From assembly GCA_021846275.1 (NCBI GenBank), contig JAJZBZ010000008.1, positions 50,092 through 114,091 on the forward strand: 64,000 nt of DNA, given 5' to 3'. The notes under the pieces were generated by a model, which did not search any database, had not been told where the DNA came from, and saw nothing but the letters and a program-made list of their open reading frames with translations. This document shows positions 39,430 to 49,068 of this stretch, piece by piece. Each line of letters starts with the position of its first letter. Position 1 is the first letter of the stretch. The DNA comes from Acidobacteriota bacterium. GTDB taxonomy: Bacteria > Acidobacteriota > Terriglobia > Terriglobales > Acidobacteriaceae. Made by a program: the position numbers and the translations under genes.

Positions 39430-40109
39430 TGCCGATGCCGCACGCAACTCCCGCCTCTGCCGCCCGTCCGTTTGCCTGCGACGGCTTCGTCCTCGCTGGC
39501 GGAGCTTCGTCGCGCTTCGGCTCGGAAAAATCCCTGGCCCTGCTCGACGGCACTCCCCTCATCGCGCACGCCATCCGGCTTCTGTCCGTTGCCGCGTCAC
39601 ACGTCCGCATCGCAGGCGCGCAGACGCAATCTCTTGCCGATTACGCAACGATCATCCCGGACATTGCACCCGGCTCCGGCCCGCTTGCCGGCGTCTTCGC
39701 CGCGCTCCAGGCCGCCTCGGCGCAGTGGCTGCTTTTCCTGCCCGTCGACATGCCGCTCATCCCGCCCGAACTGCTGCGCGTCCTCGTCGCGCGCGCCTCT
39801 GTCACGCGCGCGCCGGTCACATGCCTCCGCCTCAACGGCCACATCGAGCCGTTTCCCGCGCTCGTCCATCGCTCCATCCTGCCGTCCGTCTCCGCCGCGC
39901 TGGCCACTCACGCCAGTTGCGCGCGCCTCTGGTCGTCCCTGTCCAATCTCGACGCGCCCGCCGTCGAATCGCTCCTCGCAGCCGCACAGCTTCCGCGCCT
40001 GCCCATCCCTGTTTCCCTCTGGTGGCGCAGCGCCAACACCCCCGGCGATCTTGCCTTCATCGAAGCCTGCTGCACGCGCGCGTTTTGCGCGCCGCGCCAA
40101 ATCCCGTAA
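39429..40109 (+). CDS. mobA: Molybdenum cofactor guanylyltransferase
   Basis: 226 residues. VLAGGASSRFGSEKSLALLDG is the GTP/Moco nucleotidyl-transferase motif; GSGPLAGVFAAL and LPVDMPLIPPELL (metal Asp) are typical of MobA. The enzyme makes the guanine dinucleotide form of the cofactor. ATG 39429 overlaps the M20 stop by one base. Along with the MocA-like and MoaD-MoaE genes at 7.7-9.2 kb, it implies both bis-MGD and cytosine-type enzymes in the cell. Confidence 0.88.
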   Translation: MPMPHATPASAARPFACDGFVLAGGASSRFGSEKSLALLDGTPLIAHAIRLLSVAASHVRIAGAQTQSLADYATIIPDIAPGSGPLAGVFAALQAASAQWLLFLPVDMPLIPPELLRVLVARASVTRAPVTCLRLNGHIEPFPALVHRSILPSVSAALATHASCARLWSSLSNLDAPAVESLLAAAQLPRLPIPVSLWWRSANTPGDLAFIEACCTRAFCAPRQIP

Positions 40110-40118
40110 TCTGTTCTC

Positions 40119-41006
40119 GTGAGCCAGGCCCCACTCAATCCGGAGATGCCAGACGCATCGAGCCTGGATAGGCTGAACTCCGATCCACCAATCCCCACCG
40201 CGCGGACTTCGCCGCCAAATCCGCCCGTCTCCAATCACACGGAACAGCCCTTCATCGAATTTGAAGACGTCACCATCGCCTTCGGTTCGCGTCCCGTTCT
40301 CGATCGCGTCACCTTCGCAATTCAGCGCGGACAGACCCTCTGCATCCTTGGCCGCAGCGGCGTCGGCAAATCCGTCTCCCTGCGCATCCTGCTCGGCTTC
40401 CTCAGGCCCGACTCCGGCTCGGTCCGTGTCGAGGGCAGGGAAGTGACCACCATGGACGAGGATGCGCTCCAGCAGATTCGCCGCCACGTCACCATGGTCT
40501 TCCAGAACGGCGCGCTTTTTGACTCGCTCACTGTCGGCGAAAACGTCGCCTTTCCGCTGCGCGAGGCCGGCCACCTCGAAGAAGATCAGATTCAGCAGCT
40601 CATTGACCGCATGCTCGATCTTGTCGATTCGCGTGACCTTCGCGATGCGTTTCCGTCCAGCCTGTCCACCGGCCAGAAGCGCCAGATCGCCATCGCCCGC
40701 GCCCTCGCCGCCCAGCCGCGCGCCATCCTCTACGACGAACCCACCACCATGGTCGATCCGCTTGCCGCGCGCCACATCGGCAATCTCATCCAGCGCCTCA
40801 AGCGACAGCTCGGACTCACCAGCATCGTCGTCACGCACGACATGCGCTTCGCCAGCCGCCTCGCCGATCTCGTCCTGTTTCTGGAGTCCGGCAACGCACG
40901 GTTCTTCGGTCCCATCGCTGATTTTCATCGCTGCCCGGACGCCGAAGTGCAGGAGTTTCTGCGACTGGACGCCTACGAATTGCCCCAGCTTTCCGCCGCT
41001 CGATAA
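40119..41006 (+). CDS. ABC transporter ATP-binding protein (Mla/MkL-like)
   Basis: 295 residues. After a Pro-rich ~40-residue leader the ATPase begins at IEFEDVTIAFGSRPVL. Walker A GRSGVGKS, Q-loop MVFQNGALFDSLTVGENVAFPL (a wording typical of MlaF ATPases), a signature reading LSTGQKRQIAIARAL, and Walker B ILYDEPTTMVDP. Phospholipid or related lipid transport is likely, but no permease or MCE-domain gene is adjacent. GTG start at 40119. Confidence 0.85.
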   Translation: MSQAPLNPEMPDASSLDRLNSDPPIPTARTSPPNPPVSNHTEQPFIEFEDVTIAFGSRPVLDRVTFAIQRGQTLCILGRSGVGKSVSLRILLGFLRPDSGSVRVEGREVTTMDEDALQQIRRHVTMVFQNGALFDSLTVGENVAFPLREAGHLEEDQIQQLIDRMLDLVDSRDLRDAFPSSLSTGQKRQIAIARALAAQPRAILYDEPTTMVDPLAARHIGNLIQRLKRQLGLTSIVVTHDMRFASRLADLVLFLESGNARFFGPIADFHRCPDAEVQEFLRLDAYELPQLSAAR

Positions 41007-41319
41007 CAATTTCCTATCCCGCTCTCTCGCGCCGTTCGTTTCTCCGGTTACGAAAGGGTCTCATAACCCAGCGATTTCGTAACCGTAAAAATTATGATTG
41101 TATTCACAATTTCGCGCTATCATCCTTGTAGAAACTTTTGCTCTTCTTTTGTACTGTTCTTTTTTACCCGGAACTGCGGTGATGTCTATCTTTCTGCGCC
41201 GACCGTCTTGTCAGCGCATCTCATTTTTCCTTTTCGTTGCCGATCAGTTCAAAAAATCAATCTCTGTCCCTCTCGCATTGGGAATGCACGACCGACCCTG
41301 CATGGAGGTAAGTTGAAAG
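41007..41319. other. AT-rich intergenic region before the glycosylphosphotransferase
   Basis: This 313-bp stretch is clearly poorer in GC than its surroundings and has no convincing gene. It holds the hairpin at 41045-41085 and T-rich tracts around 41140-41170. GGAGG at 41304-41308 is the RBS of the next gene. Confidence 0.6.
41045..41085. promoter_or_regulatory. Compound inverted repeat (terminator or RNA hairpin)
   Basis: CGGTTACGAAA (41045-41055) pairs with TTTCGTAACCG (41075-41085). Inside it GGGT (41056-41059) pairs with ACCC, leaving a bulge on one side. No T run follows, so it may be a factor-dependent terminator, an operator or a leader structure. Confidence 0.5.
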
Positions 41320-42933
41320 ATGGCAACACCGGAATTCTGGCAAAACATATCCTCGCGTAAGCATTCCCCCGCGCCCCCGGCGTCTCAGCCGACCAGCGGA
41401 AATGCACGGTATCAGACCGCCCGCGGCAGCATCGTCGGATGGATGTTCCTCGACGCCATCACCGTGCTGCTGGCTGTCACAGCGGCCACGATCATCGATT
41501 TTCACATTTCACCGATAGACGGCGCACGCGGTTTTCTTCACAACGAGCTTTTTCGCGGCGAGACGGTCGGCATGCTCTCCGGCCTTCTGATCGGCTACGT
41601 CGCCGTGCTCATCCTCATCAACCGCGGTCTTCAGCTTTACACTCCGATCCGTCTCACCAACCATCTCCATGAGCAGCGGCTCAGTCTCCAGGCCTGCGTC
41701 ATCACCACGCTTCTGCTCATGGGCACGCTCTATCTGCTCCACGCCGACATGATCCCGCGCCGCGTCGTGCTGTTCACCTTCCTGCTCGTTACGGTCGCGC
41801 TCTCGCTGCGCCGCGGAATTTTCCGCGCCCTCATGTATCGTCGCTTCGAGCACGGCATGAACACGCGCAACGTCATCATCGTTGGCGTCGGCGCCGAAGC
41901 CCATGCCCTTCGCCATCACATCCGCTCCATCCGCCAGCTTGGACTCGTCTTCAGGGGATTCGTTTACGTCCCCGGCGTGGACGACCCATCGCAGCAGCCG
42001 AGTGGCGAGATGCTCGGACCGCTCGACAAGCTCTTTGAATACGCCCGCCAGCACTTCGTCGATGAAATCCTCTTTACCGCTCCCTGCGAACGCGGCGTCA
42101 TCAACCAAACGCTCGAAAAAGCGCGCGAAAACGGCATCGACCTGCGCATCGTTCCCGATCTTTACGACGGCCTCGCCTGGAGCAACAACATCGAATACAT
42201 CGGCCAGTTCCCGACCATACCGCTTCACCGCAATGAAATTCCCGAGGTCGCACTGGTCCTCAAGCGTATCTTCGATGTGGCCTTCTCCACGCTGGTCCTG
42301 CTTCTGCTTTCTCCCGTTCTGCTGCTCATCGCCATCGCCATTCGCATCGATTCGCGCGGCCCGGTCTTCTATCTTTCCGAGCGCATCGGGCGCAGGGGCC
42401 GCGTCTTCCACTGCGTCAAGTTCCGCACCATGGTTCAGGATGCTGATCGCCGTCGCGCCGAGGTCATGCACATGAACGAGCGCGAAGGCATTCTCTTCAA
42501 GATCACGCGCGACCCGCGCATCACGCGTGTCGGAGCCTTCCTGCGCAAGTATTCGCTCGATGAACTTCCGCAGTTCTTCAACGTGCTCTCCGGCACCATG
42601 AGCGTCGTCGGACCGCGACCGCCCATCGCCAGCGAAGTCCGTCAGTACCAGCTTTCCCACCTGCGTCGGCTCGATGTCACGCCCGGCATCACCGGCCTCT
42701 GGCAGGTCCAGGCCCGTCAGGATCCATCCTTTGACAGCTACATCTCGCTCGATGTCGCCTACATCGAAAACTGGAGCCTCTGGCTCGACATCAAGATCAT
42801 CCTCCGCACCGTCCGTCGTCTTCGCCGGCACTGGTTCCTGATCGCGCCAGATTTGCGCCTCACCTCGCGCCGCGCCGGACCCGCGCCAGCATCAGCCCTG
42901 CGTTTCGCCCGCTCAGTTAAACTGAAGCTGTGA
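41320..42933 (+). CDS. Polyprenyl glycosylphosphotransferase
   Basis: 537 residues. About five TM helices at the N-terminus ([15 protein letters not shown] onward), a Rossmann-like CoA-binding-type domain ([19 protein letters not shown]), then a bacterial sugar transferase domain: [54 protein letters not shown]. It transfers a sugar-1-phosphate to undecaprenyl phosphate to start exopolysaccharide assembly. No other polysaccharide genes are near. It overlaps nadE by GTGA. Confidence 0.93.
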   Translation: MATPEFWQNISSRKHSPAPPASQPTSGNARYQTARGSIVGWMFLDAITVLLAVTAATIIDFHISPIDGARGFLHNELFRGETVGMLSGLLIGYVAVLILINRGLQLYTPIRLTNHLHEQRLSLQACVITTLLLMGTLYLLHADMIPRRVVLFTFLLVTVALSLRRGIFRALMYRRFEHGMNTRNVIIVGVGAEAHALRHHIRSIRQLGLVFRGFVYVPGVDDPSQQPSGEMLGPLDKLFEYARQHFVDEILFTAPCERGVINQTLEKARENGIDLRIVPDLYDGLAWSNNIEYIGQFPTIPLHRNEIPEVALVLKRIFDVAFSTLVLLLLSPVLLLIAIAIRIDSRGPVFYLSERIGRRGRVFHCVKFRTMVQDADRRRAEVMHMNEREGILFKITRDPRITRVGAFLRKYSLDELPQFFNVLSGTMSVVGPRPPIASEVRQYQLSHLRRLDVTPGITGLWQVQARQDPSFDSYISLDVAYIENWSLWLDIKIILRTVRRLRRHWFLIAPDLRLTSRRAGPAPASALRFARSVKLKL

Positions 42934-44597
42934 AGATCGCTCTGGCCCAGACCAATCCCACCGTTGGCGATTTCGCAGCAAATCACCGGCAAATCGAAAC
43001 TGCCGTCCAGCGCGCCGCCGCCGCCGGAGCGCGTCTCGTCGTTCTTCCCGAACTGGCCATCGTCGGCTATCCGCCGGCCGATCTCCTCAGCAAGCCATCC
43101 TTCCTCGCGCACTGCCAGCGCGCCGTCGCTGCGCTCCAGCATCTCACCGCGCAATTTCCTGTCGCCATCCTCGCCGGAGCCGCGTTGCCCGCGCCAGCCG
43201 CCAGCGGCAAGCCCGCCATCAACGTCGCCGTGCTGCTCGACAAAGGACAAAAAATCTTCCAGCAGCAGAAGATGCTGCTTCCGTTTTACGATGTCTTCGA
43301 CGAGCAGCGTTACTTCGCTCCCGCCGCCGCGCAACACATCTTCGAGTTCGAAGGCGAGCGCCTTGCCATCACCATCTGCGAAGACGCCTGGAACGACAAG
43401 GATTTCTGGCCTCACCAGCTCTACCCCATCGATCCCATCGAGCGGATCGCGGCGGAGAAGCCGACACTGCTTCTCAACATCTCCGCCTCGCCCTACGGCG
43501 TCGGCAAACCAGTCATGCGGATGCGGATGCTTCAGGCCGTCTCCGTGCGACACCAGCTTCCCGTCGTGCTCGTCAACCAGGTCGGCGGCAATGACAGCCT
43601 CATCTTTGACGGCTCCTCCTTCGCGCTCAATCGCGCCGGAATATCCATCGCCCAGGCTCCTGCGTTCCAGGAAGACATCGTCTTCGTGGACACTGCCGAT
43701 CTCCACTCGGACCATCTTCCAACCGCATTGCCGGAGCCAGACCCGGAGCCGGACTCGGAGAGCGAACTGTTCAGCGCCCTCGTCCTCGGCACCCGCGATT
43801 ACGTCCGCAAGACCGGCTTCCGTCGCGCTCTCGTCGGCCTCAGCGGCGGCATAGACTCCGCGCTCGTCGCCGTCATCGCCGCCCAGGCCCTCGGCGCGGA
43901 AAACATCCTCGCCATCGGCATGCCCAGCCAGTACTCCTCCACCGGCTCGGTCGAAGACAGCCGCCAGCTTGCCGAAAACCTAGGTATCCGCTTCGAAATC
44001 CTGCCCATCGGGCCGATCTTTCACCAGTTCACGTCCACGCTTGAGCCACTTTTCACCGGCTTCGCACCTGATCTCACCGAAGAAAATCTCCAGTCCCGCA
44101 TTCGCGGCACGCTGCTCATGGCCCTGTCGAACAAATTCTCCTCGCTCGTCCTCACCACCGGAAACAAATCGGAGATGTCCGTCGGCTACTGCACCCTCTA
44201 CGGAGACATGGTCGGCGCGCTGGCCGTCATCGGCGACCTGCTCAAAACCCGCGTCTACGAACTCTGCCGCTGGATCAACCGCGACCGCGCCATCATCCCC
44301 GAAGCCATCCTCGCCAAGGCACCGTCCGCCGAACTGCGCCCGGACCAGAAGGACAGCGACTCGCTTCCGCCCTATGAGATTCTCGATCCCATCCTCGCCG
44401 CCTACGTCGAGCGCGGCGAATCGACCGAGGAAATCATCACCCGCCACAGCTTCGCGCGTCCGCTCGTCGAGTCCGTCGTCGCCCTCGTCGAGCGCAGCGA
44501 ATACAAGCGCCAGCAGGCCGCTCCCGTCCTCAAAGTCACCCCGAAGTCCTTCGGCAGCGGGCGCCGATTTCCCATAGCGGCGCGCTGTCAGGTATAA
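42930..44597 (+). CDS. nadE: Glutamine-dependent NAD+ synthetase
   Basis: 555 residues. The N-terminal nitrilase-like glutaminase has the triad Glu41 (LPELAIVG), Lys114 (QQQKMLLPF) and Cys150 (ITICEDAW). The C-terminal NAD synthetase has the PP-loop VGLSGGIDSALV and LTTGNKSEMSVGYCTLYGDM. A Pro/Glu/Asp linker (PEPDPEPDSESE) joins them. GTG start at 42930, coupled to the preceding gene. Confidence 0.96.
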   Translation: MKIALAQTNPTVGDFAANHRQIETAVQRAAAAGARLVVLPELAIVGYPPADLLSKPSFLAHCQRAVAALQHLTAQFPVAILAGAALPAPAASGKPAINVAVLLDKGQKIFQQQKMLLPFYDVFDEQRYFAPAAAQHIFEFEGERLAITICEDAWNDKDFWPHQLYPIDPIERIAAEKPTLLLNISASPYGVGKPVMRMRMLQAVSVRHQLPVVLVNQVGGNDSLIFDGSSFALNRAGISIAQAPAFQEDIVFVDTADLHSDHLPTALPEPDPEPDSESELFSALVLGTRDYVRKTGFRRALVGLSGGIDSALVAVIAAQALGAENILAIGMPSQYSSTGSVEDSRQLAENLGIRFEILPIGPIFHQFTSTLEPLFTGFAPDLTEENLQSRIRGTLLMALSNKFSSLVLTTGNKSEMSVGYCTLYGDMVGALAVIGDLLKTRVYELCRWINRDRAIIPEAILAKAPSAELRPDQKDSDSLPPYEILDPILAAYVERGESTEEIITRHSFARPLVESVVALVERSEYKRQQAAPVLKVTPKSFGSGRRFPIAARCQV

Positions 44598-44677
44598 ACC
44601 AGTAGAAGCCGCATCGCGCGCCTCTGCTCCATCCGCGTTTGCTCAATTCGTAATTGTTCGATTAAGGAGAATCCGCA

Positions 44678-45661
44678 TTGAAGTCTTCGTTCTCGTTTTC
44701 CCGGTGGCTCACCGTTGCCCTTTGCGCCGCCACTGTTCTTCCCGCTCTGCGCGCTCAGCAGGACATTCCCCCCGCGCCCGCTCAGGGCAACGGCGTCGTG
44801 GTCAACCCCGCCTTCCCCAAGCCCAGCCCGTCCGATTTCACGGCCACTTCGCCCACAGCCGATCAGGTCAACGCCTTTCTCAAGGCCACATGGGGCTATG
44901 ATCAGAACCGCCTCTTTCAGGTCCAGCGCATCCTGAAGACCGTCGTGCCCGGCATCTCCAACGTCATCGTTCTTGTCGGTCAGCGCGGCAATGCGCAGAT
45001 CAGCGCGCTCCAGTTCTTCACCACCCCCGACGGCAAGCACCTCATCACCGGCGGCGAAATCCTGCCCTTCGGCGATCGCCCTTATGACGCAAACCGCGCC
45101 GCGCTGCTCAGCCGCGCCACAGGCCCGTGGGAGGGTGCCGCATCGCGCGACCTCATCCTCGTCGAGTTCGCTGACTTTCAGTGCCCGCACTGCAAAGTCG
45201 CTGAGCCGACCATGGAAAAGCTCGCCTCTGACTTTCCCAACGCCCACATCGTCTTCCAGAACTTCCCGCTCGTCAACGTTCACCCCTACGCCTTCCGCGC
45301 CGCCGCTTACGGCGTCTGCGTCGCCCAGCTTGGTGGCAACGCCGCCTTCTTCAAATTCGACAAGGCGGTCTTTGACGGTCAGGCCGGCATGACCAACGAC
45401 GACGGAGCCACGCTCACTCTGAACAGCGCCGTCACCGCCGCCGGTCTCAGCCCGGACAAGGTGCAGGCCTGCTCCACCACGCCGGCCACCAAAGCCACCG
45501 TTGACAGCCAGGTCAAGCTTGCGCAGGATCTCACCGTCAACCAGACTCCCACCCTAGCCATCAACGGTCGCCTCATCCCGCTCGGCGGCGTACCCTACGA
45601 TACGCTCAAGCAGATCATCGCGTATCAGGTCCAGATGGACGGACCTGCTCCGAAGCAGTAA
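44678..45661 (+). CDS. Exported DsbA-like thiol-disulfide protein
   Basis: 327 residues with a signal peptide (LTVALCAATVLPALRAQ). An N-terminal domain of about 120 residues is followed by a thioredoxin fold with CPHC (169-172, in FADFQCPHCK) and the cis-Pro loop NQTPTLAINGR, the DSBA-like thioredoxin 4 pattern. Probably periplasmic disulfide chemistry. TTG 44678 is supported by AAGGAGA (44664-44670). Confidence 0.88.
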   Translation: MKSSFSFSRWLTVALCAATVLPALRAQQDIPPAPAQGNGVVVNPAFPKPSPSDFTATSPTADQVNAFLKATWGYDQNRLFQVQRILKTVVPGISNVIVLVGQRGNAQISALQFFTTPDGKHLITGGEILPFGDRPYDANRAALLSRATGPWEGAASRDLILVEFADFQCPHCKVAEPTMEKLASDFPNAHIVFQNFPLVNVHPYAFRAAAYGVCVAQLGGNAAFFKFDKAVFDGQAGMTNDDGATLTLNSAVTAAGLSPDKVQACSTTPATKATVDSQVKLAQDLTVNQTPTLAINGRLIPLGGVPYDTLKQIIAYQVQMDGPAPKQ

Positions 45662-45683
45662 ACGTTCCTTGCTATATTGGACG

Positions 45684-45717
45684 TGGCGGCTCCCCTCAGC
45701 GGGCCGCCATTTTCTTT
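45684..45717 (+). terminator. Terminator after the DsbA-like gene
   Basis: TGGCGGC (45684-45690) pairs with GCCGCCA (45703-45709), followed by a T-rich tract. It stands between convergent genes. Confidence 0.8.
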
Positions 45718-45731
45718 GCTTTGCCGTCCGG

Positions 45732-46466
45732 TCAACTCCAGCGCACGGTCACCACCTGTCGCAGCCACAGTGCCGCAACGTCATGCCTCACGTCCACAGC
45801 CTTGCGCTGGCAGCCGTCGAGCGCCGCATCCACAATCTCGCGCAACTCGCGCCGTGTATACGCCCGCCGCACCGAAGTCGCGCCATCCGAGGCATTGATC
45901 CGGCACAGCAGCGGGGCCACAAACGCGCGAAACAGCGTCAGCGGCACCGGATGCCTCACCAGGTCCAGCAGCACCAGCGCGTCGCAGCTTCGCTCCACAT
46001 TCCGGATCATCGCCACCAGCGCCTGCGGATCAAGATGGTGCGCCATCACCACGCTGATCGCCACATCCGCGCGGGGCAGGGAATCGCTCACCGCGTCCGC
46101 CTTCACAATCCTCACCCGCGCATCGGCGCACGCGCCGCGCAGGTCCACGCCAACTCCCTCGCAGCCCAGCCGATCACAAATCACCCGCAGCATCGCGCCC
46201 TGTCCGCAGCCAATGTCCAGAACCCGGCTCCGTGCTCCGACTCCCAGCGCGCGCAGCCGACGCATCACCGCCGCGCGATTTCCCAGCCACTGATGCAGCC
46301 GGTCCATCTCCTCATAGCAGCACCGCAGCGTCTCGCCATCCGGCTCGCACTCGTCCAGAATCTCCTTTGTCTGCGCGCGCTCCGTCAGGCGAATCGTCCA
46401 TCCTCTTCGACGCTTCGCCCTGCCTGCGAATTCCAGAAGGGAGCTGCCGTTCATCTCGGCCTCCAC
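45732..46466 (-). CDS. Class I SAM-dependent methyltransferase
   Basis: 244 residues. The SAM motif RVLDIGCGQGAML is near residue 80, with GVGVDLRG (motif II region), KADAVSDSLPRADVAISVVMAHHL and LVLLDLVRHPVPL. The substrate is unknown. It is last in the minus-strand group after the secretin gene (127 bp gap), which may or may not be meaningful. Confidence 0.85.
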   Translation of the reverse strand: MEAEMNGSSLLEFAGRAKRRRGWTIRLTERAQTKEILDECEPDGETLRCCYEEMDRLHQWLGNRAAVMRRLRALGVGARSRVLDIGCGQGAMLRVICDRLGCEGVGVDLRGACADARVRIVKADAVSDSLPRADVAISVVMAHHLDPQALVAMIRNVERSCDALVLLDLVRHPVPLTLFRAFVAPLLCRINASDGATSVRRAYTRRELREIVDAALDGCQRKAVDVRHDVAALWLRQVVTVRWS

Positions 46467-46593
46467 TCGACGCGCGCGAAGAAACCGAAAGCGTCGATGA
46501 AGAGCAGTGTATCCGCGCGAGACTCAAACCGGATACTGATTTTTCTGAATTCTTCCCGCAATCCGTGGCGTCAAAGAATTCCGAACAGTGAAT

Positions 46594-48639
46594 TTACTGA
46601 ATCGAATTCTTTTCCACCATCAGCAGCGGTCCGCTCCCCGCCGGCTGCGTCGAGCGCGTCACATTCGGCGTAATCACCACAATCAGCCGCGCCACATCCT
46701 GCGTCACCTGGGTATCGTTAATATCCTGCATCCCCGGAATATCGCTGATTCCCGGCAGCCCGTTGATCGCGCTCGCCTCCTGCCGTGTCAGATCGCTGAA
46801 CAGCAGCTCCGTCTCGCCCGCGCGCAGCGTCGCCACTCCATCAAACTGCCGACTGTCCAGCACCGGAATCCCGTTCAGGCTCGCGCCAGACAGCGCCTCA
46901 ATCTTCAGCGTCAGCGTCAGCGCCACGTCGCCCGATCGCATCACGCGCGGCCGCGCCTGAAACGTCAGCCCCAGATCCTCATACTCAATCTGCGGCACAT
47001 TCTGCTGCTGCGTCAGCGCGCCATATCCCGCCTGAGTCGCCGCCGCTGAAATCGCCGGTGACAGCGTCGCCGACGAATACGATGCCGTCTCAATCGGATA
47101 CTTCTCGCCATCCTTGATCGTGCTCTGCTCGTCGTCTCCCAGCTTCAGATGCACATCGTTCAGCGTCCGCGTGTCGCTGGAGTTCAGGCTCAGCGTCAGC
47201 GTCGCCGCTCCCGGCGTAACCAGGCTCTGCGTCAGCCCGTTGCCAAACGGAATAAACCCGTTGTTGAAAGGCGTCCCGCTCAGCGCGCCCGACGCCGCCA
47301 GCACTCCGATAATCGCGATCTGGCCTGCCAGCGTGTTGATATTGGAGATGATCCCGGAAGACAGAATCTGCTGCACCGCCGACTGATTCGCCGCCAGAAT
47401 CGACTGAATCTCCGAGTACGTGTTGTACACGCCCGTCTGCTGCAAAAAAGTCGATCCCGTCTCACGCACACTCTGGTGCTCCAGCTCGATGATCTTCACA
47501 TTCAGGTCCACCTGATTGCGGCCATCCTCCAGTTGCGCCACCGTCTGATTGAACGCCCCCAGCGTCTGCGCCGACGCGCGCACCGTCACCGTCTCCGCGC
47601 CCGGCTGCGCAATCGCCTCCTTCATGCCAAAGACGTTGTGCGCCATGTTGCTCACATCCGTCAGTTCCTTGGCCGTCATCCCCGGCATGTACACCGTCTC
47701 CATCTGCTGCCGGTCCAGATTCAGATGGTTCGCCTTCGTGTCCTCGGCCACCAGCACGCGATACGTGTCCAGCGGCACATAAAACGTATCCGTCACCAGT
47801 CCCAGCGCCGCCGCCGCCTGCGCAAAATCCGCATCATCTATCGCCAGCCGCACCATTCGCGGCGTCACGCTGTTATGCACCTCCGCCGTCAGCCCATACG
47901 CCGCATACACCTGCCGAATCAGCTCCGGTGCCGTCATCCGCATGTGAAAACTGTGCCGCGCGATTGACGGATGCAGTTGCACGATCTCGCCGGAAATCTC
48001 CCCGCTCGCGTCCTGCGGCCTCACCTCGGTTTCCGTCTCCACGCCCGCGCCCAACTGCCTGATCGCGCGCACCGTCAGATCATTCGACGGGTCCAGCCGC
48101 AGCGCCCGATGCAGCAGGTCCGCAGCCATCGCCGTGTCGCCGCCCGCCGCCGCTCGATTCGCATCCGCATCCAGTTGCGCCACCAGGCTTTCGCGCGCCA
48201 GTCCCGCCGCCCGCCGATACGTCATGCTCACCGGATTCAGATCCACCGCCCGCTGCAGCACCGCCATCGCCGCCTCTGAGCGATGCGCCGCCAGCAGCTT
48301 CACACCCTGCAAATACAGCTTCGCCGCCTTGCGCTCGTCGCGCAGCGCATGTTCGCTCGGCTGCTCCCCCGGCTCGATTCCATCCGGATTTTCCTCCGCA
48401 TTCTTTTGCTTCTGCTTCGCCTTCGCGTCGGTTCCAGTGCCGCTCGTCGCGCCCGCAGCCGCGCCTGCCGCCGCCTGTGTCGGCGCATTCGTCGCAGCGC
48501 CCGCCTGCGGCGCGCTCGGTTGCGTCCCAGACGGCTGTCCTGCTGTCGGCGTCGCTGCCTGTGTCGCAGCCTGCGCCACGCAATCCGCCGCACCGGCAAA
48601 AATCAGCAGCGCCGCCGCCAGACTCAGCCCGAGCCTCAT
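46594..48639 (-). CDS. Secretin (type II/III secretion or T4P family) with N-terminal TPRs
   Basis: 681 residues. Signal peptide (LSLAAALLIFAGAADCVAQ), Ala/Gln/Thr low-complexity stretch, TPR-like region (AAKLYLQGVKLLAAHRSEAAMAVL... RAVDLNP; LLHRALRLDPSN), secretin N-domains (FHMRMTAPELIRQVYAAYGL), and the secretin beta-barrel with EYEDLGLTFQARPRV, LKIEALSG and the C-terminal LFSDLTRQEASAINGLPGISDIPG. It would form an outer-membrane channel. ATG 48639 is chosen as it precedes the signal peptide. No other secretion genes are adjacent. Confidence 0.9.
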   Translation of the reverse strand: MRLGLSLAAALLIFAGAADCVAQAATQAATPTAGQPSGTQPSAPQAGAATNAPTQAAAGAAAGATSGTGTDAKAKQKQKNAEENPDGIEPGEQPSEHALRDERKAAKLYLQGVKLLAAHRSEAAMAVLQRAVDLNPVSMTYRRAAGLARESLVAQLDADANRAAAGGDTAMAADLLHRALRLDPSNDLTVRAIRQLGAGVETETEVRPQDASGEISGEIVQLHPSIARHSFHMRMTAPELIRQVYAAYGLTAEVHNSVTPRMVRLAIDDADFAQAAAALGLVTDTFYVPLDTYRVLVAEDTKANHLNLDRQQMETVYMPGMTAKELTDVSNMAHNVFGMKEAIAQPGAETVTVRASAQTLGAFNQTVAQLEDGRNQVDLNVKIIELEHQSVRETGSTFLQQTGVYNTYSEIQSILAANQSAVQQILSSGIISNINTLAGQIAIIGVLAASGALSGTPFNNGFIPFGNGLTQSLVTPGAATLTLSLNSSDTRTLNDVHLKLGDDEQSTIKDGEKYPIETASYSSATLSPAISAAATQAGYGALTQQQNVPQIEYEDLGLTFQARPRVMRSGDVALTLTLKIEALSGASLNGIPVLDSRQFDGVATLRAGETELLFSDLTRQEASAINGLPGISDIPGMQDINDTQVTQDVARLIVVITPNVTRSTQPAGSGPLLMVEKNSIQ

Positions 48640-48695
48640 CGCGTCCACTCCATCCGTGCCACAGGCCGCGTCGTCATCACCACCGGAATCCCTCT

Positions 48696-48977
48696 TCAGC
48701 GCGCCAGCTTCCGCTGCTCGCTGAATACAGGACGTTCGTTGCGCACCGGACGCTTGAACGCGGCGCGCACCTCCGTCATCGTCAACTCCAGCTCCGTCAT
48801 CTTCCGGCCCAGCGTATTCCGATGCATCCCCAGCTCCACGGCGGCCTTGCACTGGTTCCCGCGATACTTCACCAGCACGTGTTGAATATACTGCCGCTCA
48901 AACTGTTTCACAGCGTCCTCAAAAGGAACTCCCGCTGCATGCATCCGGCTCACCAGTCCGTCGATCTCGTGCTTCAC
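48696..48977 (-). CDS. Fis-type helix-turn-helix DNA-binding protein
   Basis: 93 residues. The core EDAVKQFERQYIQHVLVKYRG followed by NQCKAAVELGMHRNTLGRKM is the Fis/NtrC C-terminal HTH. A basic tail follows. There is no receiver or AAA+ domain, so it is a stand-alone Fis-like factor. GTG start at 48977. It is 57 bp before the secretin gene in the same direction. Confidence 0.85.
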   Translation of the reverse strand: MKHEIDGLVSRMHAAGVPFEDAVKQFERQYIQHVLVKYRGNQCKAAVELGMHRNTLGRKMTELELTMTEVRAAFKRPVRNERPVFSEQRKLAR

Positions 48978-49068
48978 GTTGTGTCCTTTGATTGCCAGCC
49001 CGCCACGCGGCTGACGCGAAGTGTCAAATCATCATATCGCGTTCGCCCGCGCTTTTCGCAGTTGTTTT

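Noticed and set aside
37150..39447. 765-codon minus-strand frame
   Set aside because: It is antisense to rhodanese and M20 peptidase, which have clear motifs; a GC-rich shadow.
41094..41360. 88-residue frame in the AT-rich gap
   Set aside because: No RBS or homology, and it overlaps the next gene's start.
48640..48852. Upstream extension of the secretin
   Set aside because: It overlaps the Fis-type gene and precedes the signal peptide; ATG 48639 is better.
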